A DNA stretch of 51,639 bases from Spirochaetota bacterium (GCA_022709405.1 JAKLIV010000007.1:1-51639), one strand, 5' to 3'. Numbered from the stretch's first letter, positions 1 through 8,741 are shown. The notes: generated by a model not told the origin, from the letters alone. Made by a program: numbers and translations.

Positions 1-25
1 ATCAAGCATAATGAACGATTTTTTA

Positions 26-53
26 TTGACGCGAATTAATTCTGTGATATTTT
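26..53 (+). promoter_or_regulatory. Putative sigma70-type promoter of the first gene
   Basis: A TTGACG hexamer at 26-31 is followed after 16 nt by TATTTT at 48-53. The predicted transcription start near 60 lies about 20 nt before the ATG at 81. This is motif matching only. Confidence 0.4.
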
Positions 54-80
54 CATAAAGTCAACCGTGGGAGGGTTATC

Positions 81-725
81 ATGAAATACAGCATGGTCAA
101 GCAATTCTCGAACTCCGCTATCGACAACATGTACACGTTCGTGTTCAAGATAGGGGATTTCGCCAAGATATTCTACGAAATGCTCTGGGCTTTTCTCGAA
201 ATCTGGATCGCGTTCTTTCTCATCTTCTACAACGCGATCATGTATGTGTATTATCTCTTCCTGTTTGCGATCGACCGCGGCGTAGAGTCGAACACCGCCA
301 TATACTTCTCGCGTAAAATACCCAAGCGTATATCAAGGACCCCGGCCGTCACCATTACCAGCGGCCCCAACCCGATACCGGCCATGTACGGAAAAGCCGC
401 GGCCAGGGCATCGTCCGTGGCGTCAAAAGTATCTGCTGCCGCACCAAAGCTTACCGGCTCGGTCCTGGATACTCCGTCAACCCTGACCTCGCTCAGGACC
501 GGGAAGTCAGGCGCGGGAGCCAAGCGCAACATCGGCAAGTCGATACTGGAGTTTCTTGCAAACATCTTCTATGGCATAAAGAAAGTGGTCACCAGCCCGG
601 CCAAGACATTCGTCACCTTCTTTGAAACAAGGATGAAGCCGGTGAAGCAGGAAGAAGCCGAAAGAAAGAGCGAAAGCCTCATTGACCAGTACATGAAGGA
701 ATACGAGAAAAAGAAAATGCGGTAA
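81..725 (+). CDS. Unknown membrane protein, 214 aa
   Basis: Not recognised as a known family. A GGAGGG ribosome-binding site sits 6-8 nt before the ATG. Residues about 30-65 form a long hydrophobic, aromatic-rich stretch (one or two membrane helices). A low-complexity Ser/Ala/Pro/Thr-rich linker follows (about 85-150), then a basic segment and a charged Glu/Lys-rich C-terminal helix (about 195-214). The shape suggests a membrane-anchored protein with a basic tail, possibly a scaffold, but no function can be assigned. The gene stands alone, with its own promoter-like motif upstream and a strong hairpin terminator just after the stop. Coding status is supported by the RBS and the terminator position; the opposite-strand frames are fragmentary. 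Confidence 0.7.
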   Translation: MKYSMVKQFSNSAIDNMYTFVFKIGDFAKIFYEMLWAFLEIWIAFFLIFYNAIMYVYYLFLFAIDRGVESNTAIYFSRKIPKRISRTPAVTITSGPNPIPAMYGKAAARASSVASKVSAAAPKLTGSVLDTPSTLTSLRTGKSGAGAKRNIGKSILEFLANIFYGIKKVVTSPAKTFVTFFETRMKPVKQEEAERKSESLIDQYMKEYEKKKMR

Positions 726-739
726 GTCCTAATTATATG

Positions 740-776
740 AACAAAAAAAGCCGGCTTCATGCCGGCTTTTTTTGTT
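740..776. terminator. Bidirectional intrinsic terminator
   Basis: A GCCGGC stem (750-755 with 761-766) with loop TTCAT is extended by seven A on the left and seven T on the right. It therefore gives a U-run terminator on both strands, serving the gene ending at 725 (+) and the purH-like gene ending at 790 (-). Confidence 0.92.
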
Positions 777-789
777 CACCAGATTATTT

Positions 790-2076
790 CTAATGCTTGA
801 AAGCCCGCTGGCCGGTATACACCATGGAAACCTTGGGAACGGCCTGGTTGCAGGCCTCGATCGATTCGAAATCGCGCATCGATCCGCCGGGCTGCACGAT
901 CGCCGAAATCCCCTCGTTGATCACGACATCCACGCCGTCCCTGAACGGGAAGAACGCATCCGACACCGCGCACGCCCCGATGAGACCTCCGCAGGCCTCC
1001 TCGGTCTCGTCGTCGATCTCGTCGAGCAGTCTTTCATCCTTCTCGCCGCGCTCGACCGCAAGCTCCATCTCCTTGTACGACATTTTGTAGGTGTCGAAGC
1101 AGATGAGGTCCGCGTACTTGGTGTAGGCCTTGAACACCGCGATCTCGGCAACGCCCACGCGGTCCTGCTCGCCGGTTCCGATGCCGACTGTCACGCCGTC
1201 CTTCACGTAAAGCACCGAGTTCGACGTGACGCCCTGCTCGACAAACCAGCCGAAAAGCAGATCATCGTACTCGCGGTCGTTCGGGAGTCGGTCTATTTTA
1301 TACTTCTGACCTTTGTACTCGGCCTCTGCCGGTTTCAGGTCGGCTTTTGTCTTGACGATGTTGAGCGGAGACTGCTGCACGATGATGCCGCCGTCGATGA
1401 GCGATTTGAAGTCGACGAAACGCTGGTCGCGGAATTTCTCGAGACGGTCGATGCGGGGTATCTGCACAATTCGCAGGTTTTTCTTGGTCCGTAATATGTC
1501 GAGCGCCGCGCCGTCATACTCGGGCGCGACCACCACCTCGAGGTACTGGGCGGCGATGAGCTCCGCGGTTTCTTTGTCGACGGTGCGGTTCAGGGCCGCA
1601 CACCCGCCGAATGCCGCGATGCGGTCTGCGCGGAACGACTTGTTGAAGGCCTCGGCAATTCCGCCGGCCTTTGCCACGCCGCACGGGTTGTTGTGCTTCA
1701 CGATGACCGCGGCCGGGGTCGCGGCGAGGTACTTCAGCACGTTCAGCGAATTGTCTATGTCGGTCAGGTTGATCTTTCCCGGGTGCTTGCCAGGCTGCAC
1801 GAGCATGGCCTCGTCTATCCCGCTGGTCAGTGAATTACCAGGCTCGATGAATTTGCATCCCCCCAATACCAGGTTGCCGTTGACGAGCTCGTACATGGCC
1901 GCTTCCTGGCCGGGATTTTCGCCGTAGCGCAGCCCCTTCTCTATCACGCTGCCGTCCTCCTCGATTTTCCACGCCCTCTTTTTATACACGAGCTTCTGGT
2001 CGCCGAAGGATATGGTCATCTCGTCGGGGAAGTGGTCATCCATGACGGTGGTGTAGGCCTTTTTAAGATCTTGCAT
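790..2076 (-). CDS. purH: Stand-alone AICAR formyltransferase (PurH C-terminal half)
   Basis: Transfers a formyl group from 10-formyl-tetrahydrofolate to AICAR to give FAICAR, the penultimate step of IMP synthesis in the cytoplasm. The AICARFT domain fills the whole 428-aa protein: RYGENPGQ at 50-57, VKHNNPCG with the family's Lys127-His128 pair, and the C-terminal DAFFPFRDG and IQPGGS-like (VQPGGS) motifs. Usual bifunctional PurH is about 510-530 aa and starts with an IMP cyclohydrolase (MGS-like) domain of about 190 aa, which is absent. The start is supported by an AGAGGA site just upstream (minus-strand GAGAGGAAACAATG), and no cyclohydrolase fragment is visible upstream. Ring closure to IMP must therefore come from a separate gene. 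Divergent from the methyltransferase gene at 2272; ends at a shared terminator. Confidence 0.93.
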   Translation of the reverse strand: MQDLKKAYTTVMDDHFPDEMTISFGDQKLVYKKRAWKIEEDGSVIEKGLRYGENPGQEAAMYELVNGNLVLGGCKFIEPGNSLTSGIDEAMLVQPGKHPGKINLTDIDNSLNVLKYLAATPAAVIVKHNNPCGVAKAGGIAEAFNKSFRADRIAAFGGCAALNRTVDKETAELIAAQYLEVVVAPEYDGAALDILRTKKNLRIVQIPRIDRLEKFRDQRFVDFKSLIDGGIIVQQSPLNIVKTKADLKPAEAEYKGQKYKIDRLPNDREYDDLLFGWFVEQGVTSNSVLYVKDGVTVGIGTGEQDRVGVAEIAVFKAYTKYADLICFDTYKMSYKEMELAVERGEKDERLLDEIDDETEEACGGLIGACAVSDAFFPFRDGVDVVINEGISAIVQPGGSMRDFESIEACNQAVPKVSMVYTGQRAFKH

Positions 2077-2144
2077 TGTTTCCTCTCAATAAGCTTTTTT
2101 TCGTATGAAGGCGGTTTACAACAGGGGCCGGGCTTTTCAAGCTT

Positions 2145-2214
2145 TTTTTGGGGATACGGCCCGGGGCATCCCCAAAAACAAACTCCTTGACAAAATCCCG
2201 GGCGCGCCTAAGGT
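2145..2214. promoter_or_regulatory. Dyad and promoter-like motif between divergent genes
   Basis: An 11-bp inverted repeat, TTTTTGGGGAT (2145-2155) and ATCCCCAAAAA (2168-2178), is separated by 12 nt. It has T on the 5' side and A on the 3' side, so it is not a U-run terminator and could be an operator. A TTGACA at 2187-2192 with TAAGGT at 2209-2214 (16 nt spacing) could drive the methyltransferase gene at 2272. Both are motif-based inferences. Confidence 0.35.
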
Positions 2215-2271
2215 ATCGCAATCGAATCCGGGCCCGGTCTCCCGTATAACAAACACACCAGGATGTAAACC

Positions 2272-3339
2272 ATGAGCAGGCTGTACGACGACGACATATC
2301 GAACCTCCAGGCGAAATTCGACGCCCAGAAAATTGCGCTCGCGCCGTTGATGTTCCAGGCCGCGCGTGTGCTGCGCGACTCGGGCATTCTCGAGACCGTA
2401 AAGAAGCACCGACGCACCGGCCTCACTCCCAACGAGATCGCCGAGAAGACCGGGGTCTCGCTGTACGGGGTCAAGGTTCTCTGCGAGGCCGGGCTCGCCA
2501 TGGACATCCTGAAGCTCGATGACGAGAAATACTTCATGACCAAGACCGGATTCTTCATCCTGAACGACCGCATGACCAGGGTCAACATGGACTTCTCGCA
2601 CGACGTGTGCTACAAGGGAATGTTCCATCTCGACGAGGCAATCGAGAAAGGCAAACCGGCAGGCCTCAAGGAATTCGGCGAGTGGGAGACCATCTACCAG
2701 GCCCTGTCGTCGCTGCCGCCGAAGGCGCAGGAGAGCTGGTTCGCGTTCGACCATTTCTATTCTGACGACGCGTTTCCCGCTGCCCTGCCCCGCGTGTTCA
2801 AGTACAAACCCAAAAAGCTCATGGACATCGGCGGCAACACGGGCAAGTGGGCGTTCCAGTGCGTTGATCACGACCCGGACGTCACGGTCACCATACTCGA
2901 CCTGCCGGGCCAGCTCGCGATGGCGAAAAAAAACATCGCCGAAAAGGGACTCGAAAAAAGGATACTCACCCATCCCATCAACATACTCGACCGCACGCAG
3001 CCGTTCCCGAAAGGACACGACGCGATCTGGATGAGCCAGTTCCTCGACTGCTTCTCCGAGGACGAGATCGTTTCGATTTTGAAGCGGGCTTATGACGCGA
3101 TGGATGAAAAGGCGGTGCTCTTCATCATGGAGACCTACTGGGACCGCCAGGCGTTCGAGGCCGCGCGCTACTGCGTGATCGGCACCTCGCTGTACTTCAC
3201 CGCGATGGCCAACGGCAACAGCAAGATGTACCACTCGAAAGACATGATGCGCTGCCTCAGGGAGGCCGGGCTCACGGTCGAGGAAGATATCGACAATATC
3301 GGGATCAGCCACACGCTGTTCGCGTGCCGTAAAAGGTAG
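2272..3339 (+). CDS. SAM-dependent O-methyltransferase family protein
   Basis: Looks like a plant/bacterial type O-methyltransferase (PF00891-like): residues about 20-100 form a winged-helix dimerisation region (LTPNEIAEKTGVS, repeated-hydrophobic helix pattern). A Rossmann-type methyltransferase domain follows, with SAM motif I at DIGGNTGKW (185-193) and the acidic post-motif TILDLPGQL. Length (355 aa) is normal for the family. The substrate cannot be read from sequence; in bacteria such enzymes act on quinones, tetrapyrrole or secondary-metabolite phenols. An AGGA lies 7-10 nt before the ATG. Single gene, divergent from purH and convergent with a small zinc-ribbon gene. The opposite strand carries an uninterrupted frame of 391 codons, which is a codon-bias shadow. 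Confidence 0.87.
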   Translation: MSRLYDDDISNLQAKFDAQKIALAPLMFQAARVLRDSGILETVKKHRRTGLTPNEIAEKTGVSLYGVKVLCEAGLAMDILKLDDEKYFMTKTGFFILNDRMTRVNMDFSHDVCYKGMFHLDEAIEKGKPAGLKEFGEWETIYQALSSLPPKAQESWFAFDHFYSDDAFPAALPRVFKYKPKKLMDIGGNTGKWAFQCVDHDPDVTVTILDLPGQLAMAKKNIAEKGLEKRILTHPINILDRTQPFPKGHDAIWMSQFLDCFSEDEIVSILKRAYDAMDEKAVLFIMETYWDRQAFEAARYCVIGTSLYFTAMANGNSKMYHSKDMMRCLREAGLTVEEDIDNIGISHTLFACRKR

Positions 3340-3343
3340 ATGA

Positions 3344-3376
3344 CGGGGCGATTATTCCCGGCCCCGGGCGGGTTCT
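3344..3376 (+). terminator. Possible weak terminator
   Basis: CGGGGC (3344-3349) pairs with GCCCCG (3361-3366) over an 11-nt loop, with a T-rich stretch ending in TTCTTTT shortly after. It lies just downstream of the methyltransferase stop, between convergent genes. The stem is short and the tract is offset. Confidence 0.35.
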
Positions 3377-3386
3377 TTTCAGGAAG

Positions 3387-3620
3387 CTACTTGATCATTC
3401 TCAGGTAAACGAGAGCCGCTACTGCAACGACAACGGCTATTGCGGCGACCGGGATGAGCGGATTCATTTTTTTCTTGGCCGGGGTCCATTTCCAGGGAGC
3501 TTCGCTCACCTTGGTCGGGGCCCATTTGTTGGCCACGGGCTTTCCGCAATTGGGGCACTCGGTCACGAACTCGTCGACCAGGGTTCCGCAATGGATGCAC
3601 TTCACTTTTTTTGCAGGCAT
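3387..3620 (-). CDS. Small zinc-ribbon membrane protein, 77 aa
   Basis: Residues 8-25 carry a zinc-ribbon knuckle pair, CIHC (8-11) and CPNC (22-25). A basic/Pro-rich linker follows, then one C-terminal transmembrane helix (about 53-72) with a short basic tail. That makes it a tail-anchored type protein with its zinc ribbon in the cytoplasm. Start supported by a strong GGGGGGA site 5-6 nt upstream. Such double-CxxC plus one-helix proteins are common, of unknown function, and may act as adaptors. It reads in the same direction as the unknown membrane protein upstream (3703-4497), with an 82-nt gap. Confidence 0.8.
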   Translation of the reverse strand: MPAKKVKCIHCGTLVDEFVTECPNCGKPVANKWAPTKVSEAPWKWTPAKKKMNPLIPVAAIAVVVAVAALVYLRMIK

Positions 3621-3702
3621 ATATCCCCCCTAAAATTAAAAATCGTCCCTTGTACCCCGGCCGTCAAGGTTTGTCAAGAGATTATCGGATACGACAACAC
3701 TG

Positions 3703-4497
3703 CTAACTGCCGATTTTCCCGTATCGCTGCTGGTCTGAAAAAAGCAGGACAAACACTCTGCCGCCGACGCTTACCGGAAAAAACAACTTGTAATCACCAT
3801 CGTGGGAAACGAACAATTCCCCTCGATGATTATCATGAAAAACATCATTCAGGTATTCCCGCTCCTGAAGCGAAGTCGAGAGCATGAATTGTGTTTTCTT
3901 AATCGATTGATCTTTGCCATCGAAATCATTGAACTGCGCGTATTCAAGAAAAACATCTGAGCCCTCAATTGTGTCATTGACGATGATTGAAACGGAATTG
4001 AAATTATTATCCGTCGAAGACATCACTGCAAGCATGTTCGATGCCTTGTCGATCCATTCTTTTTTAAATTGGTATTTATCCAGATGCATATTACCGAATG
4101 CGTCGCTTTTGATTATCGACGACGCTGATGCGAGCAGGAGCTTTTCTTTCTTTCTCGTGGTAAGCGAATCACCCCCAATCAGCAGGATGAAAATTACCGG
4201 GAAGCTCACAATGAAACCCGCCAGCACTTTTTTGTTGAGTGATTTTTCAGCGACGGCGTCGTTGTTATGCTTTTCTGCGATGCGCGTCATATTGAACATG
4301 ATGTTCACGATCAGCGCACCTGAAAGCAGCGCCAGAATACCCACGATGCTGAGATAAAATGTTTCGGTGAGGTTCTCCCTGAATATTTTCAATCCGAACA
4401 CCTGCATGGACGTGAAAATGAATACCCAGTACAGCAGTAAAAGGATCGAGACGATCGCGATGGCATTGCTCAGGGATACTATTCTCTTTGGATTCAT
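3703..4497 (-). CDS. Unknown three-helix membrane protein
   Basis: Not recognised. The start is set at the internal Met (MNPKRIV) because a CGGAGGA site lies 6 nt before it; the longer frame beginning at 4518 has no such site. Predicted helices fall at about 10-30, 45-70 and 92-110. The remaining roughly 150 residues are soluble, alpha/beta-like and rich in Ser/Asp. The last 60 residues include a hydrophobic strand-turn-strand (LFFPVSVGG, FVLLFSDQQ) reminiscent of a small sensory or Cache-like fold, but this is only an impression. GC content looks slightly lower than that of the neighbours. Alone on its strand apart from the zinc-ribbon gene downstream. Confidence 0.72.
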   Translation of the reverse strand: MNPKRIVSLSNAIAIVSILLLLYWVFIFTSMQVFGLKIFRENLTETFYLSIVGILALLSGALIVNIMFNMTRIAEKHNNDAVAEKSLNKKVLAGFIVSFPVIFILLIGGDSLTTRKKEKLLLASASSIIKSDAFGNMHLDKYQFKKEWIDKASNMLAVMSSTDNNFNSVSIIVNDTIEGSDVFLEYAQFNDFDGKDQSIKKTQFMLSTSLQEREYLNDVFHDNHRGELFVSHDGDYKLFFPVSVGGRVFVLLFSDQQRYGKIGS

Positions 4498-4593
4498 GGG
4501 TTTCCTCCGGTAATCCATTTATTTTCTATGCTATATTGTTGCCGACAACAAAACAATTTTCACGCAAGACACGGAAAGCAATTATATGGATTT

Positions 4594-5373
4594 TCACCTC
4601 ACGCTGAAAAACAGCCGCAGGAAGAAATCCCTTCCCGAAATGGTAATGCCGCGCACCAGCGGCCCCGCGTGCGCGAGATATTCATCCTGCACCTTCTCCC
4701 AGTGCCGGGCGCTCACGTACTCCGAATTCTTTACATGATCCACAAGCCATGCGAACGCAGCGAGGTTGACCGCGAGGAGAGTTGCGGCCAGTATCTTCTT
4801 CACGCGGCCGAATCGCATCCGACCCGAAATGTTCATGAACACGATCGCCATGGCGGATGCAAGAGCGGCATAGGTGAAGGTCCACATCACCCGGTAGTCG
4901 TACCATCCGAGCATCCCCCATCCCCCCGAACGCACGAATTCACCGTTCGACCGGTACGGGTACAGCAGGGGAATGCCTCCCCACGCTCCCGCGGGCTGGG
5001 GAAGGTCCGCGAGCAGGTGCGAAATGCCCGACAAAAACACGAGCGCGAAGAACGCGGCATACATTTTTCCGGCTTCATGCCTGTCCCCGATTCCCGGGAA
5101 TGCGGCTGCGCCGTAGATCCATACCGCGGGAATTGCTGCGGCAGATGCAAGCAGGATAAACGCGATCGAATGCGTGAGGCCGCGGTGCCCGACGTACACG
5201 TTTGTGGATGCGTAATTGCCGAAGAACGAGTCGAAATCCGGAAGCACCGCAAAGATGACCGCGAATGTAATCATGAGCAGGTACGGCAGATATTTTCGAT
5301 CGAAAAATTTCTGGACCGAGTAGAAGATGTTGGCGATCGAGAAACCGATCAGCATGTGTTCAGGAGGGGTCAT
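4594..5373 (-). CDS. YdjM-like membrane-bound metal-dependent hydrolase
   Basis: Resembles the LexA-regulated YdjM/PF04307 family of integral membrane proteins with predicted metal-dependent hydrolase motifs. With the start at MTPPEHMLIG (5373), the conserved blocks are His6 in the first turn, LPDFDS (44-49), HRGLTHS (63-69) and SHLLADLP (118-125). These His/Asp clusters near helix ends would bind metal. Several transmembrane helices (about 30-43, 66-90, 104-120, 160-185, 195-215) follow. The track frame extends 35 residues further upstream, but that part is basic, not hydrophobic and unlike the family, so the internal start is preferred although its RBS is weak. The biochemical substrate of this family is unknown. 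Neighbours give no clue. Confidence 0.72.
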   Translation of the reverse strand: MTPPEHMLIGFSIANIFYSVQKFFDRKYLPYLLMITFAVIFAVLPDFDSFFGNYASTNVYVGHRGLTHSIAFILLASAAAIPAVWIYGAAAFPGIGDRHEAGKMYAAFFALVFLSGISHLLADLPQPAGAWGGIPLLYPYRSNGEFVRSGGWGMLGWYDYRVMWTFTYAALASAMAIVFMNISGRMRFGRVKKILAATLLAVNLAAFAWLVDHVKNSEYVSARHWEKVQDEYLAHAGPLVRGITISGRDFFLRLFFSVR

Positions 5374-5530
5374 TGCCTGTTGTATTCTTCTGCAAATGCC
5401 ATACCGTTTGCCGTGGATCCGGCAATTGACGGGAAACGCACGGTTTCCCGTTCGGGGATGGACATGGAATAGTATCAACCGGGGAATATTTCAACAATTT
5501 ATCAATTTTTTCTGCGATCCGGACCTAAAT

Positions 5531-7084
5531 TCAAGGGGATTCCTGGGCCTTGAGGTCCATTTTTGCGCTCTCCGTTTTTTTATCTTCAAGCTCCTTCCCG
5601 AGAAAGCGGTATGTAAGCCCGATTGCCACGCTGATCCTGTATTCATTGAATGTTTTTGAAAGATAATGATATATCGGCATGCTTACATTGCTGTATTCCG
5701 TGTAATACACCTTCCTCTGCATGAAATACTCGTATGAAGCGCCGATGTTGAGGTCAAACCTGTCGGTGACCCTGAATCCCAGGCCCCCGCCCACGGTATG
5801 GCTCGGTAAAAGCGAATCCGCCTCGTCCCGCTTGCCCTCGCTGATCCCGAAATCGTTGTAGCAATATCCCGCGCTGATGCACACGTTTTTGACGAAACAC
5901 CATTCGATGCATGCGCCAAGTCGGTACCCGATATCCTTGTATGCATTTTCCTTACCGTCCATATCGCGCAGTCTTCGAAGCGTTATTTCCCCGGATGCCT
6001 CGATTTTCAGATTATCGAGGACGGCATATGAAATCCCAAGATCGAACTGCATGGGGTATTGCAGGGTGAAAGTCCGTTTACCATTTCCTGCCGAGTATTC
6101 CATCTCGTCGCCGGAAGAACCGTCCTTGTAAATGTCGAGGTTCCCGCTTGCTTCGATCAGCGGATTGACTTTCAGGTGATTGGTCTTTTTCACGATTTCG
6201 GCGGGCGTGTGATATTCATATTTGAAGCCGATATTGAGGGCGTCCAGGGGATTGAAATGCAACCCGAAAATAACGCTTGCCCCATGGCCCTTATAATCGG
6301 TGTCGATATGCCAGTTGTAATCCGGGTCTTTATCGATCACTCCGTTAACCACGTACATGATGTTTTTCACGCGTATGTGCATATTCCCGCTGTAATAAAT
6401 ATACCGGATCCCAACCGCCGCAGACATCCAGTCGAGAAACCTGTAAGCCCCTCCGGCCGCGCACCCGATGAATCGCTCGTTCCGGGTCGCTTCGGCGTCG
6501 CTGGAAAATGAATTAAAGACCGATGTTGAAATTTCAGGGTCAGCCATCGCAAGCTGTGATTCCTGCGCCGCGAGGTTTCCCCAGTCGATGATCGCCAGTC
6601 CCCTCGGGAAAAAGGTGTCGCTGGCGCCCTGCATGATGCCGAAATGGCAGTATACCGCCCAGTCCCTTCCGCCGGTTCTGTCACGGTACGCGACATAGAT
6701 GTCGGGCAGCGCAGGAGCAACCGTTTCCGCATAGTAATAATCCGGCAGACTGCCGGTGAAAGATTTTCTGGTGTGATATGTCTGGACCGTTTCGTAATCC
6801 CCCGCCTTGATCGCGTAGTAATCAAGCGTGTGCTCCTTGCGGACATTGTAAGTCTGATTGCTGTACATGATGCTCAGCCCGGTCTTTTCCATGAATACGA
6901 GGCCTGCAGGATTATAGTAAGCGGCGTCGACCGAGATCGATGCGTTCCTGTTCTGGGTTCTGACAAATTCGACGCTGTGGTTCGGGAAAATACCGCTTTC
7001 CTGGTAAAGCCTCGTCGCATTTGCTTCTTCCGTAAACGATAAAAACAGAAAGAAAAGCATGAAATACGGCAATAACACAATCAT
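5531..7084 (-). CDS. FadL/OmpP1/TodX-type outer-membrane transport protein
   Basis: A beta-barrel channel for hydrophobic substrates such as long-chain fatty acids or aromatic hydrocarbons, in the outer membrane. A signal peptide of about 23 residues ends near ANA. The mature N-terminus has the FadL-family hallmark of a plug/hatch region, including NASISVDAAYYNPAGL with the conserved Asn-Pro-Ala. Alternating aromatic/hydrophobic strands run to the C-terminus, where an RISVAIGLTYRFLG strand resembles the closing barrel strand; a charged 20-residue tail follows, which is slightly odd because most barrels end at the aromatic residue. Length (517 aa) is at the long end of the family. AGGAG site upstream. 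It lies 129 nt after the acyl-CoA synthetase-like gene on the same strand, suggesting import coupled to CoA activation. Confidence 0.85.
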   Translation of the reverse strand: MIVLLPYFMLFFLFLSFTEEANATRLYQESGIFPNHSVEFVRTQNRNASISVDAAYYNPAGLVFMEKTGLSIMYSNQTYNVRKEHTLDYYAIKAGDYETVQTYHTRKSFTGSLPDYYYAETVAPALPDIYVAYRDRTGGRDWAVYCHFGIMQGASDTFFPRGLAIIDWGNLAAQESQLAMADPEISTSVFNSFSSDAEATRNERFIGCAAGGAYRFLDWMSAAVGIRYIYYSGNMHIRVKNIMYVVNGVIDKDPDYNWHIDTDYKGHGASVIFGLHFNPLDALNIGFKYEYHTPAEIVKKTNHLKVNPLIEASGNLDIYKDGSSGDEMEYSAGNGKRTFTLQYPMQFDLGISYAVLDNLKIEASGEITLRRLRDMDGKENAYKDIGYRLGACIEWCFVKNVCISAGYCYNDFGISEGKRDEADSLLPSHTVGGGLGFRVTDRFDLNIGASYEYFMQRKVYYTEYSNVSMPIYHYLSKTFNEYRISVAIGLTYRFLGKELEDKKTESAKMDLKAQESP

Positions 7085-7131
7085 TGCTGCACTCTCCTCT
7101 GAAAATTATATTTATTGCAGGCATGTCTGTA

Positions 7132-7151
7132 TTTTTTCGCCTGCGAAAAAA
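7132..7151. repeat. Short perfect inverted repeat
   Basis: TTTTTTCG (7132-7139) pairs with CGAAAAAA (7144-7151) over CCTG. It lies between the FadL-like gene and the synthetase gene. The A-run is on the 3' side on both strands, so it is not an intrinsic terminator; it may be a binding-site dyad. Confidence 0.3.
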
Positions 7152-7213
7152 GAATGAAAGGAATGAACAATTATTTAAAACAAGCAAACCGAGAATGATG
7201 AATGTATTGATGA

Positions 7214-8725
7214 TTATTCTATCGCCTGATCGACCGACTCTACCATGCCGGGGATCATTGTATCGTCTGCGCCGACCGGTTTATCGCCGGTGAATTTTTT
7301 GTCGCGCATCATGGTGTTCCTGGAGCCGTTGACGCTTTTCTTTGACTGGATCACATGATACCGGTGGGAAACAACCAATGCCCGGACAGCTTCTTCAGGC
7401 GTTTCAAATGCGGGAATACCGAAATTTCTGCGGACATGCAGAACCCGTTCAATCGAATTCGGCGTGTAGATTGCTGCCGGTTTTCCATATTCACGGCATA
7501 GATCCGTCAATCTGATAATTGCGTCGATTATCGACTGCTGCCACACATTTATCGCGAGGACCAACCCGTCTACCTCGTCGGATTCCAGCAACAGCCTGAA
7601 AACACTGAGAAAGGCCTCTCCATCGATGCCGGGCCCGAGGTCAATCGGATTTGCGGCGTTGAAAACCGTTGCGGTATTGACGATGGCCGCCTGCATTTTA
7701 TCAGAAAGAACAACGGGGTTCATGCCCGAATTCACCAGCAGGTCAGTTAAAATCGTCCCAAAGGCCCCGGTATTGGTGACTATCACGACACGATTTCCTT
7801 TTAAAACGGGCATGGATACGAATATCTTGGGCATGGAATACAGTTCGGTCACCGATTTGAGCCTGACGATTCCTGCCTGCCTGCAGGCGGATTCGAAGAC
7901 AAGATTGTTATTCGCCATACCTGCGGTGTGCGAAGAAGCTGCCCGGGCTCCCTGGCTTGTCGTTCCGGCCTTGTACACCAGTACCGGCTTGTCCGATCCA
8001 GACGCCGCGCGCATCAGTTTTTTCCCGTCGCCGATGTTTTCAAGATACATGCAGATGACTCCGGTGAGTGGATCGTTTGCCAGATATTCAAGCATGTCTG
8101 ATTCATCTATGTCGGCCCTGTTGCCGATGCTGACAATCTTGCTGAATCCGACGACATCGGACATGAGAGAACGCAGAACAAGCGTCCCAACCCCTCCGCT
8201 CTGGGTGATGATGGATGTCTCGCCCGGGTTGTCGAATAATTCATCGAAAACGCCCGGTTTCACCCCGAAAAAGCTGGTGAACCGCCTGTGCGCATCCATT
8301 GACCCGATGCAGTTCGGCCCGATGAAGCGGATGCCGTATTCCCTTGCCGTGAGATCGATCTCCTGCTGCAGTTCCTTCCCCTCTTCCCCCAGCTCCCCGA
8401 AACCGGCGGTTTCGATGATAACGTTCGAGATTCGCTTTTCCCCGCATTCACGCATGATCCGGGGCACGGTCTTCGCGGGCGTCAGGATCACCGCCAGTTC
8501 AATTTTTCCAGGGACTTCACTGATCGAAACGAAACCGGCGCATCCATGCACCTCCTCCCCCTTCCTGTTCACCACGAAGACATTCCCTTCGTATCCCAGT
8601 TTTTTCAGCGAGTGACACATCGGCGCGCCGAGATTTCCAGGGGCATTGGATGCGCCAATGATAACCAGCGATCCGGGATTGAAAAAGCTGCTCATATATG
8701 ATGATTCGGTGTTTTTAACATTCAT
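7214..8725 (-). CDS. NDP-forming acyl-CoA synthetase-like protein, alpha-subunit type
   Basis: Matches the acetate/acyl-CoA ligase (ADP-forming) alpha part: an N-terminal CoA-binding Rossmann domain (VIIGASNAPGNLG at 21-33), then succinyl-CoA-ligase-like domains. The phosphohistidine loop ASSHTAGM puts His266 at the expected catalytic place, and IITQSGGVGT (172-181) is typical. The ATP-grasp beta domain is absent, and no beta-subunit gene is nearby, so it either pairs with a distant partner or has another role. RBS-like GGAAG upstream; it begins 16 nt after the CoA-transferase stop, so the two are one transcript. The C-terminal 45 residues after SHRYHVIQ are basic/polar and not part of the known domains. 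Likely function: CoA thioester formation or transfer of an acid imported by the FadL-like channel. Confidence 0.85.
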   Translation of the reverse strand: MNVKNTESSYMSSFFNPGSLVIIGASNAPGNLGAPMCHSLKKLGYEGNVFVVNRKGEEVHGCAGFVSISEVPGKIELAVILTPAKTVPRIMRECGEKRISNVIIETAGFGELGEEGKELQQEIDLTAREYGIRFIGPNCIGSMDAHRRFTSFFGVKPGVFDELFDNPGETSIITQSGGVGTLVLRSLMSDVVGFSKIVSIGNRADIDESDMLEYLANDPLTGVICMYLENIGDGKKLMRAASGSDKPVLVYKAGTTSQGARAASSHTAGMANNNLVFESACRQAGIVRLKSVTELYSMPKIFVSMPVLKGNRVVIVTNTGAFGTILTDLLVNSGMNPVVLSDKMQAAIVNTATVFNAANPIDLGPGIDGEAFLSVFRLLLESDEVDGLVLAINVWQQSIIDAIIRLTDLCREYGKPAAIYTPNSIERVLHVRRNFGIPAFETPEEAVRALVVSHRYHVIQSKKSVNGSRNTMMRDKKFTGDKPVGADDTMIPGMVESVDQAIE

Positions 8726-8741
8726 GTCTCTGTCTTCCGCT

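Noticed and set aside
772..1494. 240-codon plus-strand frame within purH
   Set aside because: Entirely antisense to a well-conserved enzyme; no domain and no RBS.
790..2076. Interpretation of the short PurH as a truncated pseudogene
   Set aside because: The reading frame is intact with a good RBS, and no cyclohydrolase remnant is visible upstream.
2137..3312. 391-codon minus-strand frame opposite the methyltransferase gene
   Set aside because: Its sequence is low-complexity in the way typical of antisense shadows, with no recognisable domain. The plus-strand protein has clear methyltransferase motifs and an RBS.
7132..7151. Reading of the T6/A6 inverted repeat as a terminator
   Set aside because: The run at the 3' side is A on both strands, so an RNA hairpin would not be followed by U.
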